Notes: generated by a model not told the origin, from the letters alone. A stretch of DNA of 64,000 nucleotides from Scytonematopsis contorta HA4267-MV1 (GCA_019359035.1 JAHHIC010000109.1:1-64000); one strand, 5' to 3'; shown: positions 28,230-38,045, numbered from the stretch's first letter. Program-made: numbers and translations.

Positions 28230-28706
28230 TTATTCGGATATGACTGATAAAGAATAGCTATAGCGAATTTCTTCACGAACGCTCATAAGAATTTTACCCA
28301 GATGATTTTGCCCCGTTTTCTGAACACCACACCCCCAAAAATAATCTGTTGGAGAATTTTCTACGAGGATTTGGTCACCTGTGTTTAAAAGAATATTTCT
28401 AATTTCAGTGTGGGAAAGAAACTTTTTGAGTACAGCTTCACGCATCACTTTAGTTTTGACTACTTCCCAATCGCAACGGAGCTTACGAGTCGGACAGCGT
28501 CCCAATGCAGCAGCTTGTTCTGGAGTTGCAGCGGTATGGATAGCCCCTATTATTGTAGAGTCTGGGCTATTCACAAACTTTTGTGCTTGATAGTAGTGTT
28601 CTACAGTTGCCCAGTAAGTGTCTTGAATAATGATTGCATGGGGGGAAAAATTGGAAAAACAGCCGTAAGCTTCCCAGGCTTTATAAAAGTAAATAGTCAT
28701 TGTCAA
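28230..28706 (-). CDS. NADAR family protein (YbiA/RibX-like N-glycosidase)
   Basis: This 158-residue protein begins MTMTIYFYKAWEAYGCFSNF and contains the family hallmarks YGCFSNFSPH, TVEHYYQAQKF and the C-terminal YFWGCGVQKTGQNHLGKIL with WG..G..G.N.LG. NADAR proteins hydrolyse N-glycosidic bonds in riboflavin biosynthesis intermediates or act in NAD/ADP-ribose metabolism. Some remove ADP-ribose from nucleic acid in toxin-antitoxin settings. No DarT-type or flavin gene is adjacent here, so the substrate is open. Start could be Met1 or Met3. Confidence 0.85.
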   Translation of the reverse strand: MTMTIYFYKAWEAYGCFSNFSPHAIIIQDTYWATVEHYYQAQKFVNSPDSTIIGAIHTAATPEQAAALGRCPTRKLRCDWEVVKTKVMREAVLKKFLSHTEIRNILLNTGDQILVENSPTDYFWGCGVQKTGQNHLGKILMSVREEIRYSYSLSVISE

Positions 28707-28973
28707 AAAGTTATTATATGCGCTGTTACTATCATCTTGATGTTACATCAATTAATTGTAAATACGCGATATATCACATCTCTACAAAAGAAGAGGCATC
28801 AATTTTACTACTTAGGATATAATGTATTTAATAATTACATTTGTATACGTAAGCCAAAAAGTGTGGAATTTAATTGAATTCAGGTTTAAATTGAAATTTG
28901 GTAAATGACCCTGAACTAGATAAAAGTTTTGAGTTTATTCTTGCAGTGTCTACCTCGCAGATATTTTAGCTTT

Positions 28974-29828
28974 TTATTTTTTTGCGCTCAAGCGACGACG
29001 ATTTTTCAGGAAACCGATTGCACTTACACCAAGTAACCCTAGAGCAACAGAAGGTTCTGGTACAGCAGCGCTTTCAAAATGCTGGGCGTTTGCTTTACCA
29101 ATATCAATGGCAAAAACTGTATCGTTGTAATCTTTGTCGCCACCACCCCATAAATCTTCATATCCCAAGATTAAGAAGTTCTTATAGAGATATCCCATTG
29201 TGTGCTGCATACCATCCGGGTTTTTAGAATCGTCTAAGCTGAAGATTCCTTTTACTGTCTGACCTTCCTTGTTTTGACCGTATATACCGCCATTGATATC
29301 GTTGGAGTGCAATAAGAAATCAAGCTTCGTGCCCGCTTTAAAGTTACCGATTGTTACAAAGTCACCAACATTCAGAGGACTATCTTGCTTACTTCTACCT
29401 TCTACATCCTCATTGGGATTTTGACAGAAATCTGTAAAGTTAGTGAAACCACTATCTCTAGTACTACAAGAAGTATCACCGAAAATCTTGCCCGTAGTGG
29501 TAGCACCATTTTTGCCTGTTGCTAAAAAATCTAAGCGGTTGCGATATCCTCCTGCTGTTTCGCCAACAAAAAATACACTCACATTGTGGTCAAATTTTAA
29601 TAAGAGACGAGAAAGGTCTACCCTTTGCGCTCCAATTTTTTCAGGCTCCAAGTATCGAGCTTCTTTACCAACGAACTGACTAAAGTCTTGAATATTATCT
29701 TTGAATGCAGCAGGAGCTTCATCTCTACCTTTAATAGTAAAAGCGTTTGCAGGCGTTGCGGCAGTTAAAAGGCTTGCCCCTAAGGTTGTTGCAGCTAGTA
29801 AAACGGTTAATAACTTATTAGTAATCAT
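28974..29828 (-). CDS. Exported PEP-CTERM protein with DUF4114-like region
   Basis: The 284-residue protein has a signal peptide (hydrophobic 9-28, ending TPANA). The central beta-rich domain ends LGYEDLWGGGDKDYNDTVFAID, typical of DUF4114 calcium-type domains. The C-terminal sorting signal is VPEPSVALGLLGVSAIGF followed by NRRR. PEP-CTERM proteins are processed by an exosortase and delivered to the surface or extracellular matrix. Two Cys (Cys/Cys near residues 120-134) may form a disulfide. An exopolysaccharide locus is present 25 kb away, which fits the usual association. Confidence 0.87.
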   Translation of the reverse strand: MITNKLLTVLLAATTLGASLLTAATPANAFTIKGRDEAPAAFKDNIQDFSQFVGKEARYLEPEKIGAQRVDLSRLLLKFDHNVSVFFVGETAGGYRNRLDFLATGKNGATTTGKIFGDTSCSTRDSGFTNFTDFCQNPNEDVEGRSKQDSPLNVGDFVTIGNFKAGTKLDFLLHSNDINGGIYGQNKEGQTVKGIFSLDDSKNPDGMQHTMGYLYKNFLILGYEDLWGGGDKDYNDTVFAIDIGKANAQHFESAAVPEPSVALGLLGVSAIGFLKNRRRLSAKK

Positions 29829-30057
29829 GTGATTCTTGCCTAAGATGTAACTGAAGTTGATACATCTATTGATAATTTAATCCCAAAGCAAGTGTCTATG
29901 TTTTTGAAGTAAGTTGTTTTATTTTTTATATTTATGGGATTATATAATTGATTTTTATGAAGCTTCAGTAGTTTTACATAATAGGTTTAAAAGATATATT
30001 TTTAATATTGATATTTTTACTGAAAAAAGTGAATATTTCTTTCTGGTTCCAACCAAA

Positions 30058-30102
30058 GAAACCCCACCCCCAACACCACGGACCGCACGCGGGGAGGGGG
30101 CT
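30058..30102 (-). repeat. G/C-rich dispersed element, copy 4 (degenerate arm)
   Basis: GAAACCCCACCCCCAAC, then a mutated CACCACGGACCGC in place of the usual CCCTCCCCGC, then CGGGGAGGGGGCT. The hairpin arm is damaged in this copy. Confidence 0.85.
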
Positions 30103-30169
30103 AAGATTTACGATAAATGCGAAACATAAATCAAAAATTGTCATTACATTATTACGGTTTCTTTTTCGT

Positions 30170-30212
30170 AGCCCCCTCCCTGGTTTACGGGGAGGGGTTG
30201 GGGGTGGGGTTC
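30170..30212 (+). repeat. G/C-rich dispersed element, copy 5
   Basis: AGCCCCCTCCC, TGGTTTA, CGGGGAGGGG, TTGGGGGTGGGGTTC. Mirror partner of copy 4; its ctttttcgt flank is shared with copy 1. Confidence 0.9.
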
Positions 30213-30223
30213 ACTTGGTCTTT

Positions 30224-31018
30224 TTAAATTAAATCTAAACTCCCCCATTCAGGTTGACGATAGTAATGTGTCATATCGTCAAATTTTCTGAGTTCTGCAC
30301 GTTGAATCAAAAACTCTCCTGAATTTGATAGCCATTGTTGATTTAATTCAGAAAAAATTTCTGCAAGATTTGTGCGATTTAAACTAGAAGAAATTTCTCC
30401 AAAATATCCTAATGTCACATGAGCAGTTAGATGATATTGTTGTTCTATCCCTAATGCCATTAAACGTGAGTTTTGATAAATTGCTCGTCGCAAATTTATA
30501 ATCCGCTCATAAGAACTTTCATCTTGTGGTGCGAAACAAACAGCAACAGCTCTTGGCATTAGCATCATTCCCAAACTATACCAGCGGATAGGAGAAGATT
30601 GGGATGTCATGGATTTTTGATATTGCTGGAAAATTTCTCTAAAACATGAGCGTAGTTCCTCCTCATATTCTGGATTTTTTTCGCAAGCGTCACGATAAGC
30701 ATTGTCCCAGATTAAGTCGGCTATAGTTAAATGAAAACTTTCTGAAGGTACGGGTACAATTAAGTTACCGATATCAGGCAATCCCAAAAGTTCTTGCTGA
30801 AAGACTTGTAACTTTGCATAAAGTGTTGAGTTCTGTGCATCTTCCACAGAAGGTGGTGTAATTATCGTATAACCGGGAAAGGGTACTGCTTGTCTTTGCA
30901 GACCTTGGTTAGACTGAAATTTTAAAGATTCTTGGATGTGCTGAACTTGGGAACTATAAGCTTCTGGTAGCGTCATGCGTGCTACCCGATTTAAGTAAGT
31001 TTGATAATTGTCGTCCAA
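30224..31018 (-). CDS. DUF1868-type 2H phosphoesterase (2'-5' RNA ligase-like)
   Basis: This cytosolic 264-residue protein has two His-x-Thr motifs of the 2H phosphoesterase fold: SFHLTIAD (near residue 108) and TAHVTLGYFG (near 202). Members open or close 2',3'- or 2',5'-phosphodiester bonds in RNA or small nucleotides. The N-terminal region with FPGYTIITPP matches the DUF1868 branch. No exported signal. It is divergent from holA. Confidence 0.8.
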   Translation of the reverse strand: MDDNYQTYLNRVARMTLPEAYSSQVQHIQESLKFQSNQGLQRQAVPFPGYTIITPPSVEDAQNSTLYAKLQVFQQELLGLPDIGNLIVPVPSESFHLTIADLIWDNAYRDACEKNPEYEEELRSCFREIFQQYQKSMTSQSSPIRWYSLGMMLMPRAVAVCFAPQDESSYERIINLRRAIYQNSRLMALGIEQQYHLTAHVTLGYFGEISSSLNRTNLAEIFSELNQQWLSNSGEFLIQRAELRKFDDMTHYYRQPEWGSLDLI

Positions 31019-31124
31019 TCTTCATAGCCTCCGAGAAACCCCTTGATTGATTTTATGAAAATTTACGCAGTTTGACCGAGAAACTTTTAAACTATTTATT
31101 TTTCTTTGAGTGGGTGGTTGTTAT

Positions 31125-32102
31125 ATGCCAATTTACTTATATTGGGGTGAAAACAGTTTTGCTATCGAAAAAGCAGTTGCTAATTTACGCAATTCGGTAC
31201 TTGACCCCTTGTGGACGAGCTTTAATTACACGGTATATGGTACAGAAGAAGCGGATGCGGTTATTCAAGCATTAAATCAAGTGATGACACCAGCATTCGG
31301 AGCAGGTGGACGCTTAGTCTGGTTACAAGATACTAATCTTTGTCAACAATGTCCAGAAAATGTGCTGTCAGAACTACAACGTACCTTAGCAGTGATACCC
31401 GATAACTCATATTTATTGCTAACAGCTCGTAATAAACCAGACGAACGTTTAAAATCCACCAAGTCACTAAAGCAATTTGCGGAGTTGAGGGAATTTGCGT
31501 TAATACCTCCGTGGAAAACAGAATCTCTAGTGGAAGCAGTCAAGGAAGCAGCGGAGGACGTGAAGGTAAAACTGACACCCAGAGGTATACAAATGTTAGC
31601 GGAAGCAGTAGGTAATGATACAAGATTACTGTATAATGAATTAGAAAAACTGAGATTGTATGCTGAGAGTAGTAATGCTACATTAGACGTAGACGCTATT
31701 GCGGGATTAGTCAGAAATAGTACACAGAATAGTTTGCAATTAGCAACAGCAATCAAAAACGGAGAGACAGCCAAAGCATTAGGGCTAGCATCCGAACTTA
31801 TAACTGCTTCAGAACCAGCCTTGCGGATAGTCGCTACACTTATAGGTCAATTTCGCACTTGGCTATGGGTAAAACTTATGATGGAAAGCAACGAGCGCAA
31901 TCCACAAGTAATAGCCCAAGCAGCAGAAGTATCTAATCCTAAGCGAATTTATTTTCTACAACAAGAAGTTAAATCTCTTAGCGCCGAGCAATTTCTTTCC
32001 GCCTTACCTATATTATTAGAATTAGAAGTGAGTCTGAAGCAAGGAGCAGAGCAAATGTCAATTCTTCAGACAAAGGTTATAGAGCTTTGTGAAAAAATGT
32101 AG
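31125..32102 (+). CDS. holA: DNA polymerase III subunit delta
   Basis: HolA opens the beta clamp during clamp loading. The 325-residue protein starts MPIYLYWGENSFAIEKAV, matching the family start (MPxYLxxGxDxxLxxxxV); the in-frame GTG at 31110 adds only five residues and was rejected. The middle contains LTPRGIQMLAEAVGNDTRLL and ELEKLRLYA, the region before the clamp-loader collar. The C-terminal helical domain includes QFRTWLWVKLMME. No arginine finger or Walker motif is expected in delta, and none is seen. Confidence 0.88.
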   Translation: MPIYLYWGENSFAIEKAVANLRNSVLDPLWTSFNYTVYGTEEADAVIQALNQVMTPAFGAGGRLVWLQDTNLCQQCPENVLSELQRTLAVIPDNSYLLLTARNKPDERLKSTKSLKQFAELREFALIPPWKTESLVEAVKEAAEDVKVKLTPRGIQMLAEAVGNDTRLLYNELEKLRLYAESSNATLDVDAIAGLVRNSTQNSLQLATAIKNGETAKALGLASELITASEPALRIVATLIGQFRTWLWVKLMMESNERNPQVIAQAAEVSNPKRIYFLQQEVKSLSAEQFLSALPILLELEVSLKQGAEQMSILQTKVIELCEKM

Positions 32103-32221
32103 AAGGAGTTGACATTTAAGCAAAATTTTCGCCTAACATAGCTTTTGCTGGAACAACTAGCTCCTAAAGTAATTCACAGTTAATAAGATGTCCCTACTGT
32201 AGTTATTTTGTCGCGCACCAC

Positions 32222-32689
32222 ATGAAAACACTTTCCTTGAACAATAGCCGACTTAAATTAAATCACATGTTACGTCGCTCTATATTTATTGGCGTTATTG
32301 CTAGTCTGAGCTTTTTGTCCAGCAGTTTAATATTTAGTTCAAAGAGCTACGCTCAAGCAGCACCCGTAAAAAACGATGAAGTCGTTAAATATGCTAAAAC
32401 GGTTTTAGAAATGGAACCCAGCCGTCAACAAACCTTTGATGAGATAAAAAAAATGATGGGAAGTTCACAAGTTCCCCAGATTTCTTGTAACGACTCAAAC
32501 AGCTTTAATGGGTTACCCGGTAAAGCGAAAAATATCGCAGTTGAGTACTGTAATCGTTATTTACAAGTCGTCACAGAAAATGGACTTTCTATGGACCGTT
32601 TTAACGAAATCACAGTTCAAATTCAAGGAAACCAAAATTTACAGCAGCAAGTTCATAATCAGCTACTGCGTTTACAAAAGAAACCCTAA
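32222..32689 (+). CDS. DUF4168 family exported protein
   Basis: This 155-residue protein has a long signal peptide (basic 1-20, hydrophobic 20-40, YAQA cleavage site). The DUF4168 domain starts DEVVKYAKTVLEMEPSRQQ and ends with FNEITVQIQGNQNLQQQV. The family is common in cyanobacteria and is predicted periplasmic or lumenal; function unknown. A pair of Cys (near 88 and 108) could be oxidised. Confidence 0.82.
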   Translation: MKTLSLNNSRLKLNHMLRRSIFIGVIASLSFLSSSLIFSSKSYAQAAPVKNDEVVKYAKTVLEMEPSRQQTFDEIKKMMGSSQVPQISCNDSNSFNGLPGKAKNIAVEYCNRYLQVVTENGLSMDRFNEITVQIQGNQNLQQQVHNQLLRLQKKP

Positions 32690-33072
32690 TTTTTTCTTAA
32701 TAAATCTACCAAATAAATTAATAACTAAAAAGTTATTACCCCTAAAATTTTCAAAGGGGTGAGAAAAATACTATTTTTTCTCGTTCCCAGTTTCTTACTG
32801 GGAACCAATTTCAAAAGTAAGACCAATTCACTAAAATCCTGAAACATTTCCAAAGCCTGAAACTCCTATCAAATCAGGATTTATCAATTGCGAATTGCGA
32901 ATTGGTATAAGACTCTGTTTTGAGCTATTAGCAAGGTTTAATTTTAAACTAAAATAATTTGAATAATTAAAATCTAATAAATAAAATATTGTTAATGAAT
33001 TTTTATTATTAAAATAAATTTTTAAAATATTGATTGTTTTATATGTCGTAGAGCACCCGATAGACAAGATTT
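32690..33072. other. Gene-free convergent spacer
   Basis: Lies between two convergent genes. It holds the two stem-loops named in the terminator entry, repeated AATTGCGAATT units near 32885-32903, and AT-rich sequence. No gene is supported. Confidence 0.6.
32736..32775 (+). terminator. Candidate terminator after the DUF4168 gene
   Basis: ACCCCT...AGGGGT forms a stem around an AT-rich loop at 32738-32760, followed after a few bases by ATACTATTTTTTC. A second stem GTTCCCAG/CTGGGAAC lies at 32784-32806. Confidence 0.5.
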
Positions 33073-33666
33073 CTAGTTATAAGCATGACGTTTAGAGTGA
33101 ATACTTTTCATATGTTTCTTCACTGTATTGAGGCTTATATAGAGTGATTCAGCAATTTCTTTATAGCTGTGGTTAGCACGATAAAGAAGCCAAATTTCAG
33201 ATTCTCGTGGTGTAAGGTCATACTTCTTGACTTCTGCGATAGCTACATTTTTCAGAGACTCATAACGGTTTTCGATTGTTACTAGCAAACAGGGGGTTTG
33301 GAATTTAATTAAATCCAACCATCTGACACGAACACGAAAAACATTTGACTTATCCACAACAATTTCGTCAGAGACGATAGCTTGTTGAGTAGGTAACAAC
33401 GCTCTGTGGTTTTCAATTAGTGACTCACAAAGTTGCCAAATACTTGCTGGTACAACGTTTGCTTCAGAGTAGGACTCGTTGAGTTGAAGACAAATTCCGC
33501 GAGCAGAGGAGTTTGCGTGTAAAATATCCCCATTAGCGCTCAAAATTAATATACCATCTTGTAAGTTTTCCAGAACTTCCTGTAAAAAATAGGCTTGTTG
33601 GGAGTCTTGAACATCTACTGTTGTATTAAGTTTTGTATCTGAAGAAGTTTTTGTTAGGGTTAACAT
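33073..33666 (-). CDS. PAS-LuxR type transcriptional regulator
   Basis: In this 197-residue protein, residues 25-130 form a PAS-like domain (LQDGILILSANGDILHANSS). Residues 145-197 are a LuxR/GerE helix-turn-helix with LTPRESEIWLLYRANHSYKE and SLNTVKKHMKSIHSK. No receiver domain. It follows the 33811 kinase on the same strand after 144 bp, so they may form a signalling pair, although a receiver-less regulator would not be a standard phosphotransfer target. Function inferred as ligand- or redox-responsive DNA binding. Confidence 0.83.
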   Translation of the reverse strand: MLTLTKTSSDTKLNTTVDVQDSQQAYFLQEVLENLQDGILILSANGDILHANSSARGICLQLNESYSEANVVPASIWQLCESLIENHRALLPTQQAIVSDEIVVDKSNVFRVRVRWLDLIKFQTPCLLVTIENRYESLKNVAIAEVKKYDLTPRESEIWLLYRANHSYKEIAESLYISLNTVKKHMKSIHSKRHAYN

Positions 33667-33810
33667 ATCAATTGCCTTATTTTCTATTAACAGTTATAAA
33701 GTAGTCAGTACAAAGAAACTTCACATATACAACCGTGAACTTACTTACATCCAACTATTGATTAATAGTTTTGCTCCGACTGAAATATGCACCCTATCCT
33801 CGTAAAATTA

Positions 33811-36800
33811 TCAAGTTTGTAAAGATTGTAAATTTACAGTATCTACAGCCGTATATTGTTTACTTCCTTTAAGAAGTGGTAGCTTGACCGTAAAAGTAGC
33901 ACCTTCTCCATGACCGAGACTTTCCACTTTTACAGTACCACCATGCAGTTCAACTAAATGCTGAACTATCGAGAGTCCCAGCCCTAATCCTTCATGTGCT
34001 CTAGTATTAGAACTATCCGCTTGTCGAAAACTATCAAATACGTAAGGCATGAAGTTAGAAATAATACCAACTCCTGTATCCTTGACTTGGATTACGGCTA
34101 CGTGTTGACAACCACCTGTACAGGAATATTCGCTAACACTGGTCAATAATATTTCTACACGACCACCTGAGGGTGTGAACTTAATAGCATTTGATAACAA
34201 ATTCCAAGTCATTTGTTGCAATCGCTTAACATCACCAGCAACCAAGAATTCAGTATTTTCCTGCTTCCCGTGATTCTCTAACCCAGGTTGGTTAATATAA
34301 AATCTTAAATCAATGTCTTTAGCTTTCACTGCTAAGCTTAACGTTTCTAAAGAGGCATCAATTATGGGAACTAAATCACATTTAGTGGCATTTAGTTTTA
34401 ATTGACCTCGAATCATCCGTGACAAATCGAGCAAATCATCAATTAACTGAGTTTGCGCTTTAGCATTACGTTCAATACTATCCATTGCTTTAATGGTGAT
34501 ACTTTCATCAAGCTTACGACCGCGCAAAAGTTGTGCCCAACCGAGAATAGAGTTGAGGGGAGTCCGCAACTCGTGGGACAATATTCCTAAAAATTCATCT
34601 TTTAGTCTGCTCGCTTCCTGTAACTCAACAGTCTGTAAAGAAAGTGCTTTTTCTACATCTTTGAGTTTAGTTATGTCTTGAAATATTAAAACACAGGTAG
34701 CAGGATGACCATGCATTGCAGGCAAAGTATCAGCAAATATTAATAAAGAACGAACACCAGATGGTGTATGCCAATCCATTTCCAAACCATTAAGAGTTTC
34801 ACCGCGAGCGACCCTAACACCCGGCATTTGTTCGTCTATAATACGCTTTCCAGAAGCATCTGTACAATAGTATATTTGATGATGATTTTTCGTTGGTTTT
34901 CCTTTAGGGAATGAACCTCCAGCTAATTCATCGGCTGCTTTATTGGCAAATGTAACTTGCGCTGTTTCCGGCTCAATAAATAATAGTGGTGTGGGCATCA
35001 AATTAAGAACATATTCCAACCATTTCTGCTGATTTTGTAGTGTCTCTTCAGCTTTCTTGCGTACAGTAATATCTTCTGCAAATCCTAAAATTTGATGAAT
35101 CTTACCGTTATCCTTTAAAAGTGGCACATATTTAAACTGCCCTATCAACATACCATAATTTGGGAAATCAATAGCCGCTTCTGTTGTTTGTAAACTACAT
35201 GTTTGTTGTGCTGTAACCAAAGTTTCTAAATAAGATTTATAGGTAGCAGGAGAAACAATCTCTTCGTCCCTATAGCCTATAACTTCTTCTTTTGACCTCT
35301 GAAGTAATTTCAAACCTGTAGCGTTTAAGAACTGAAACCGCCTCTGTCCATCGTAAATAGCGAATACACCAGGTATATTGTCTAATGCGAATCTAAACTT
35401 TTCTTCGCTTTCACGTAGTGCTTCCTCTGTTAATTTACGCTGACTCAAGTCAAGAATGAAACATACAGCTTGTTCTCGCTCTTCTCCGACCAATGTATAA
35501 CCAATTAAAATAGGGATACGATTACCATTCTTACAAACTACTTCTTTCTCATATGGTGTACAAATACCTTTTAGCTTAGCTTCATTAATTGCTTTTTCTT
35601 CAATATCTTTATACTCAATTGGGGTAATTTCAACCCAATTAATTTTGCCAGCGAGTAAATCTTGTCTACAGTAACCAATTATTCGCAAAAACTCTTCATT
35701 TGCCTGAGATATTCCTCCGTAAATATCAAAACAGGCTATTCCTATAAAGTTTGTATTAACAAAAGCTCGTAACTTCTCCTCGTTTAACAATAACTCTGTT
35801 TTAACACTATCTCTCTGTTTACAAAGACGCTCGATTTTTTGTGCGCTACGCCAAATGATTATTACAAAAAGCACAATTACAGCGACCGCAAATAGCGCAA
35901 TCGCAAATGCTGCATCGTATAGTCCTTTTCGTATTCCTAAAACAATTATCCAACCTAGGATAAAAGGTATCCCTATGGCAGCTAGCAACAAACGACGACT
36001 AAACCAGCCACTATAAGTATCGCTTGTGAAAATTTTCATTGCTCCTTTATCTGAATGGGTACATAAAATACCAACACAAAGCAGTAAAAAAGTTACTGAA
36101 GTGTGTAACGCCATTGAGGATGTATGGGGAAGAAAACTAGAAAAGTTTTTTACGTTGTAAAAATAACCAATTACTCCAAGAAAAGAAACTAATGCTGCGC
36201 TAAAGGCTAAAGTTTGGGCATACCAGTAGCTTCTTTTACGTTTGTGTTCGCCTATAAAAATTAAAGCTAAGCTGATAAGTGCAAAGTTTAAAGCACAGTT
36301 AAATCCCATTCTTTTAGAATCAAACACTAGGAAACCGCCTAGCCAATTATCAAGCAATGGCGGTTCACTGATACCAAAACCCCAGTCAAGCAAATAATCA
36401 ATCAGTGTAATTAAAGCTATGGCAATCACCGAGAAAGCACAAACTTTGCCAATCAGTGGGACAAAATATGAGGGAGGTGGAGGAGATGGAGGAGGTGGGG
36501 GAGATGGGGGAGAAAAAAATTTGAGTTTTGAACTATTTCTCTCTTGGTTGTAGGAGTTAAATAGCAGCCATAACGATGCACCTGATAAAATAAAACAGAA
36601 GGCAACGTTTTCTTTCATCGTCACTTTGCTGACAGAAAAGGCGCTTTCGAGGACTTCTATATCCAAGCTCCAGCCCAGTAATACTAGACTACCAACTAAA
36701 ACAGCGACCGCACTTGCAACTTTGACAACCACAGATTTTAAATAAGGAACACTACTACTGTTTAAAAGCAAGCCTTGAACTTTGAACATTGCAACAGCCG

Positions 36801-36891
36801 CATCTATCTGGGGGTATAAAATTTCATATTTATTACGGTGTATTTTTTTAATCTTGCTGTATTCTAAGCTACTGTAACAGCCTTCATACAT
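33811..36891 (-). CDS. Membrane-bound PAS sensor histidine kinase with about eight N-terminal TM helices
   Basis: The frame has 1026 residues; Met35 (position 36789) is an alternative start and neither has a clear ribosome binding site. Hydrophobic helices fill about 55-345. PAS units follow at about 370-490, 495-615 and 625-745. HisKA SHELRTPLNSILGW has His773, then the N box WNLLSNAIKF, G1 VKDTGVGI and G2 GLGLGLSIV. No receiver domain. A low-complexity PPSPPPPPSPPPPS segment (near 127-140) sits between TM helices, encoded by a GGGGGAGAT/GGAGG repeat at 36470-36512. The signal is unknown. Confidence 0.87.
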   Translation of the reverse strand: MYEGCYSSLEYSKIKKIHRNKYEILYPQIDAAVAMFKVQGLLLNSSSVPYLKSVVVKVASAVAVLVGSLVLLGWSLDIEVLESAFSVSKVTMKENVAFCFILSGASLWLLFNSYNQERNSSKLKFFSPPSPPPPPSPPPPSYFVPLIGKVCAFSVIAIALITLIDYLLDWGFGISEPPLLDNWLGGFLVFDSKRMGFNCALNFALISLALIFIGEHKRKRSYWYAQTLAFSAALVSFLGVIGYFYNVKNFSSFLPHTSSMALHTSVTFLLLCVGILCTHSDKGAMKIFTSDTYSGWFSRRLLLAAIGIPFILGWIIVLGIRKGLYDAAFAIALFAVAVIVLFVIIIWRSAQKIERLCKQRDSVKTELLLNEEKLRAFVNTNFIGIACFDIYGGISQANEEFLRIIGYCRQDLLAGKINWVEITPIEYKDIEEKAINEAKLKGICTPYEKEVVCKNGNRIPILIGYTLVGEEREQAVCFILDLSQRKLTEEALRESEEKFRFALDNIPGVFAIYDGQRRFQFLNATGLKLLQRSKEEVIGYRDEEIVSPATYKSYLETLVTAQQTCSLQTTEAAIDFPNYGMLIGQFKYVPLLKDNGKIHQILGFAEDITVRKKAEETLQNQQKWLEYVLNLMPTPLLFIEPETAQVTFANKAADELAGGSFPKGKPTKNHHQIYYCTDASGKRIIDEQMPGVRVARGETLNGLEMDWHTPSGVRSLLIFADTLPAMHGHPATCVLIFQDITKLKDVEKALSLQTVELQEASRLKDEFLGILSHELRTPLNSILGWAQLLRGRKLDESITIKAMDSIERNAKAQTQLIDDLLDLSRMIRGQLKLNATKCDLVPIIDASLETLSLAVKAKDIDLRFYINQPGLENHGKQENTEFLVAGDVKRLQQMTWNLLSNAIKFTPSGGRVEILLTSVSEYSCTGGCQHVAVIQVKDTGVGIISNFMPYVFDSFRQADSSNTRAHEGLGLGLSIVQHLVELHGGTVKVESLGHGEGATFTVKLPLLKGSKQYTAVDTVNLQSLQT

Positions 36892-37026
36892 CTATCTTTA
36901 TATAGATTTTTCAAAAAACTTTTTCGTTGAGTCTTGTCCTTAAAACTAAGCAGCATAAAAAAAAGGAGGCTTTAATATACCTCCTGAAATAAGTGAATAA
37001 AATAACTAAATTAGCTTATGATTCAA

Positions 37027-37671
37027 TTAAATTTTTGAATAGACCAGTAAAGATTTGTATTCTTCTGTCTGTTTAATCTTTTCTTGTTGTTCAAATTTTT
37101 TCACTAAAGCTTCAGTATCACCCCAAGCAAAAGATTTTTTGTAAAATAATATTTTTCCACCAACATTTAACTTATCCAAAAATAGTTGCAGAAGTGATGC
37201 ATCATTGTGATGTAATTTAGGGGAATTTTCTGGAAAATAGAACTCGCATAAGTGGAACAATGTGACTATATCTAACTGTGGTAAAAATCTATCAGTCAAG
37301 GTATATATATCTCCCAGAAATACTTTGTAGTATTTTGCTAACTCAGGTTGTTTTATAAATAAATCCGTATATGACTGATACTCAGGAACTGATGCAGTAA
37401 TAGCAATTATTTCGTTCGGATGAATAAATTTTTGATTTTCTAGACCAACAATATGATGAGAACCTGTACCAAAGTGAAAAATATTTTTATCTTCCGCTTT
37501 TATTTTTTGAAGATATTCAACAAATTCAATATCACATGAACATGCATCCGGACGTAAGCCCCAGGAAACTTTTTTGCGATAAAATTCTATCCCGACATCA
37601 TGAGGTGGACACGAACGAATTAACTTCAACCTATAGAGAATTCTTAATGCTTGTCCGGTAGCTATTTGCAT
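37027..37671 (-). CDS. Hypothetical SAM-methyltransferase-like protein
   Basis: This 214-residue protein has NIFHFGTGSHHIVGLE (near residue 63) in the position of motif I, then EIIAITASVPEYQSY, and LDIVTLFHLCEFYFPE and KLNVGGKILFYKK matching the later strands of a class I Rossmann methyltransferase. The glycine motif is atypical (GTGSHH), so SAM binding is uncertain. The N-terminus is Cys- and Arg-rich. It may modify a glycan or lipid. No neighbour on the same strand. Confidence 0.55.
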   Translation of the reverse strand: MQIATGQALRILYRLKLIRSCPPHDVGIEFYRKKVSWGLRPDACSCDIEFVEYLQKIKAEDKNIFHFGTGSHHIVGLENQKFIHPNEIIAITASVPEYQSYTDLFIKQPELAKYYKVFLGDIYTLTDRFLPQLDIVTLFHLCEFYFPENSPKLHHNDASLLQLFLDKLNVGGKILFYKKSFAWGDTEALVKKFEQQEKIKQTEEYKSLLVYSKI

Positions 37672-37884
37672 CTGAAAATTACCCTGTATAAATTAGCATA
37701 AATAGTATAAATTTTCTAAACAACTTATTCTAAAAAGCTATTGTAAAGCCAGTAAAGATATTATAAAGAATCTACATAAAAATACTTAATATAATTTATA
37801 TTGGTAAAAAATCTTTCATAAGTGATAAGCAATTTATTTACACTAATTTTTGACAATATTTAGTAAAAACGTTACATGTAAGGT
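37672..37884. other. AT-rich leader upstream of the cobalamin riboswitch
   Basis: No gene. It contains the probable promoter of the cob operon and, at 37868-37891, a decayed copy of the ACGTTACATGTAACGT palindrome (ACGTTACATGTAAGGTCTC). Confidence 0.5.
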
Positions 37885-38045
37885 CTCTACGAGGTTCTGT
37901 ACCTTGTGCTACAATATTTGCTATTCATTTGGAAGAGGGAAAATCCGGTGAAATTCCGGTACTGTGCCGCAGCTGTAATCCAGTTTTGGTTTAATCAATG
38001 GGAAATAAACCAAGGTGTGTAAGTCAGAATGCCTACTCCAAACCT
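37885..38045 (+). ncRNA. Cobalamin (B12) riboswitch
   Basis: The leader has the conserved core in order: GAGGGAAAATCCGGTGAAAT, CCGGTACTGTGCCGCAGCTG, then TAATCC, a variable arm, and AAGTCAGAATGCCTACTCC (38020-38038). These are the strongly conserved J/P positions of the adenosylcobalamin-responsive element (GGGAA, GGTGaaattCC, ActGtgCCGCaaCTGTaa, gTCaGaaTgCC). It ends about 50 bp before cobG, so it probably represses the operon when cobalamin is abundant. The exact 5' edge is approximate. Confidence 0.88.

Larger units (their letters stand above)
29829..30223. other. Repeat-bearing spacer with an inverted pair of G/C-rich elements
   Basis: No gene. AT-rich promoter region of the PEP-CTERM gene (29829-30050), then G/C-rich copies 4 and 5 in inverted orientation with about 67 bp between. 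Confidence 0.7.

Noticed and set aside
28410-28877. 155-residue plus-strand frame
   Set aside because: It is antisense to the NADAR gene and runs into AT-rich spacer. The NADAR signatures on the minus strand are clear.
31110-31124. GTG start for holA
   Set aside because: The family start MPxYL is at the ATG 15 bases downstream.
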